Source of the DNA: a bacterium
Lineage (GTDB): Bacteria; Arandabacterota; Arandabacteria; Arandabacterales; JALGWA01
Direction of reading: 5' to 3'
Length of the DNA stretch: 5,592 nucleotides
Assembly: GCA_025774425.1 (NCBI GenBank)
Contig: JALGWA010000116.1
Span: 3,112-8,703 of the forward strand
A program made the position numbers and the translations under genes. Shown here in pieces: positions 5,254 to 5,592 of this stretch; the stretch's first letter is position 1, and every line of letters begins with the position of its first letter. Below the pieces are notes generated by a model. That model was not told the DNA's origin. It saw nothing but the letters and a program-made list of their open reading frames with translations, and made no database searches.

Positions 5254-5592
5254 ATGAAGCATATTCCGGTCGCGCGGCCGGTGCTTGCCGCCGCGTTGAC
5301 GGCGATGCTGTTGACCTCCGCGGGCACCGGCTGCGGTCGGGATGCGGTCACCGGAAAAGGCCGCGGTGCCACCGCAGGCTACCAGCTCGCGTACGTGACG
5401 CCCGAGGACGATCTCGTGCTGGCGGACCTGGGGCCCGATCCCCTTGACGGCGCCCGCCCTCCCTCGATCGTGAAGCTGGCATCGAACGTATGGTTTGACC
5501 CCGCGTGGTCGCCCGACGGCCGGCTGATCGCATGCGTCTTCGCGTCCAAGCCTCACACGGGCTATCCCGACACTGTGAGGGTGTTCAGTCCG
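5254..5592 (+). CDS. Probable exported PD40/TolB-like beta-propeller protein, N-terminal part
   Basis: The ATG at 5254 opens a frame that runs off the right edge after 113 codons. Residues 1-27 form a signal peptide: a basic start (MKHIPVARP), a hydrophobic stretch (VLAAALTAMLLTSA), then GTGC. That Cys could be lipidated, but the lipobox is poor, so lipoprotein status is uncertain. The mature part includes YQLAYVTPEDDLVLADLG and WFDPAWSPDGRLIACVF. The P-A-W-S-P-D-G-R-L-I-A pattern is the hallmark of PD40/WD40-like blades found in TolB and related secreted beta-propellers. The start lies 14 bases after the stop of the broken peptidase gene, with a modest purine-rich GGTGAG at 5242-5247, so the two were probably co-transcribed. 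Function is unknown: propellers of this type usually bind proteins or glycans, and many carry a further enzymatic domain that would lie beyond the window. Confidence 0.8.
   Translation, partial: MKHIPVARPVLAAALTAMLLTSAGTGCGRDAVTGKGRGATAGYQLAYVTPEDDLVLADLGPDPLDGARPPSIVKLASNVWFDPAWSPDGRLIACVFASKPHTGYPDTVRVFSP

Noticed and set aside
1..5592. CRISPR array, tRNA, rRNA, insertion sequence or integrase
   Set aside because: No regularly spaced repeats, cloverleaf, terminal inverted repeats with a transposase, or recombinase motifs were seen on either strand.

Overview
The window looks like a piece of chromosome from a high-GC, spore-forming member of the Bacillota (Firmicutes). The main evidence is the left edge, which holds the C-terminal 93 residues of the spore-coat ATPase SpoIVA, a protein restricted to endospore formers. 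It is followed on the same strand by a clear HU-family DNA-binding protein, an arrangement (spoIVA then hbs/hup) also seen in Bacillus. Coding sequence is GC-rich throughout, with strong GGAGG-type Shine-Dalgarno sites. No species can be named from this sequence.

Layout, left to right. (1) 2-283: 3' end of spoIVA. (2) 284-702: a long GC-rich spacer with hairpins and a possible 14-codon leader ORF. (3) 703-978: HU gene, closed by a good stem-loop terminator at 1015-1052. (4) 1091-1842: a damaged gene for a probably exported protein ending in a bacterial Ig-like (Big_5-type) domain. It has no visible start and a one-base frameshift near 1729, and is followed by a hairpin at 1857-1891. (5) 2030-3250: an intact Fic-family protein with the catalytic HPFLDGNGRIGR motif, an N-terminal inhibitory S-x3-E-G motif and a C-terminal winged-helix region. 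(6) 3366-4403, minus strand: an intact zinc-dependent medium-chain alcohol/polyol/threonine dehydrogenase, convergent with the Fic gene. (7) 4663-5239: a broken gene for a secreted C39-like cysteine peptidase, with an amber codon in its signal peptide and several frame changes. (8) 5254-5592: the start of a probable exported or lipoprotein beta-propeller (PD40/TolB-like) protein running off the right edge.

The spoIVA-HU part is core chromosome. The rest reads as accessory sequence with no single pathway: a solitary Fic regulator or AMP-transferase, a stand-alone dehydrogenase, and envelope or secreted proteins, two of which are disrupted. I see no CRISPR array, tRNA, rRNA, insertion sequence, integrase or attachment site. 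I do not see a convincing new multi-gene system. The points most worth checking are the two broken secreted-protein genes (real decay or base-call indels), the long structured leader before HU, and the architecture of the Fic protein.
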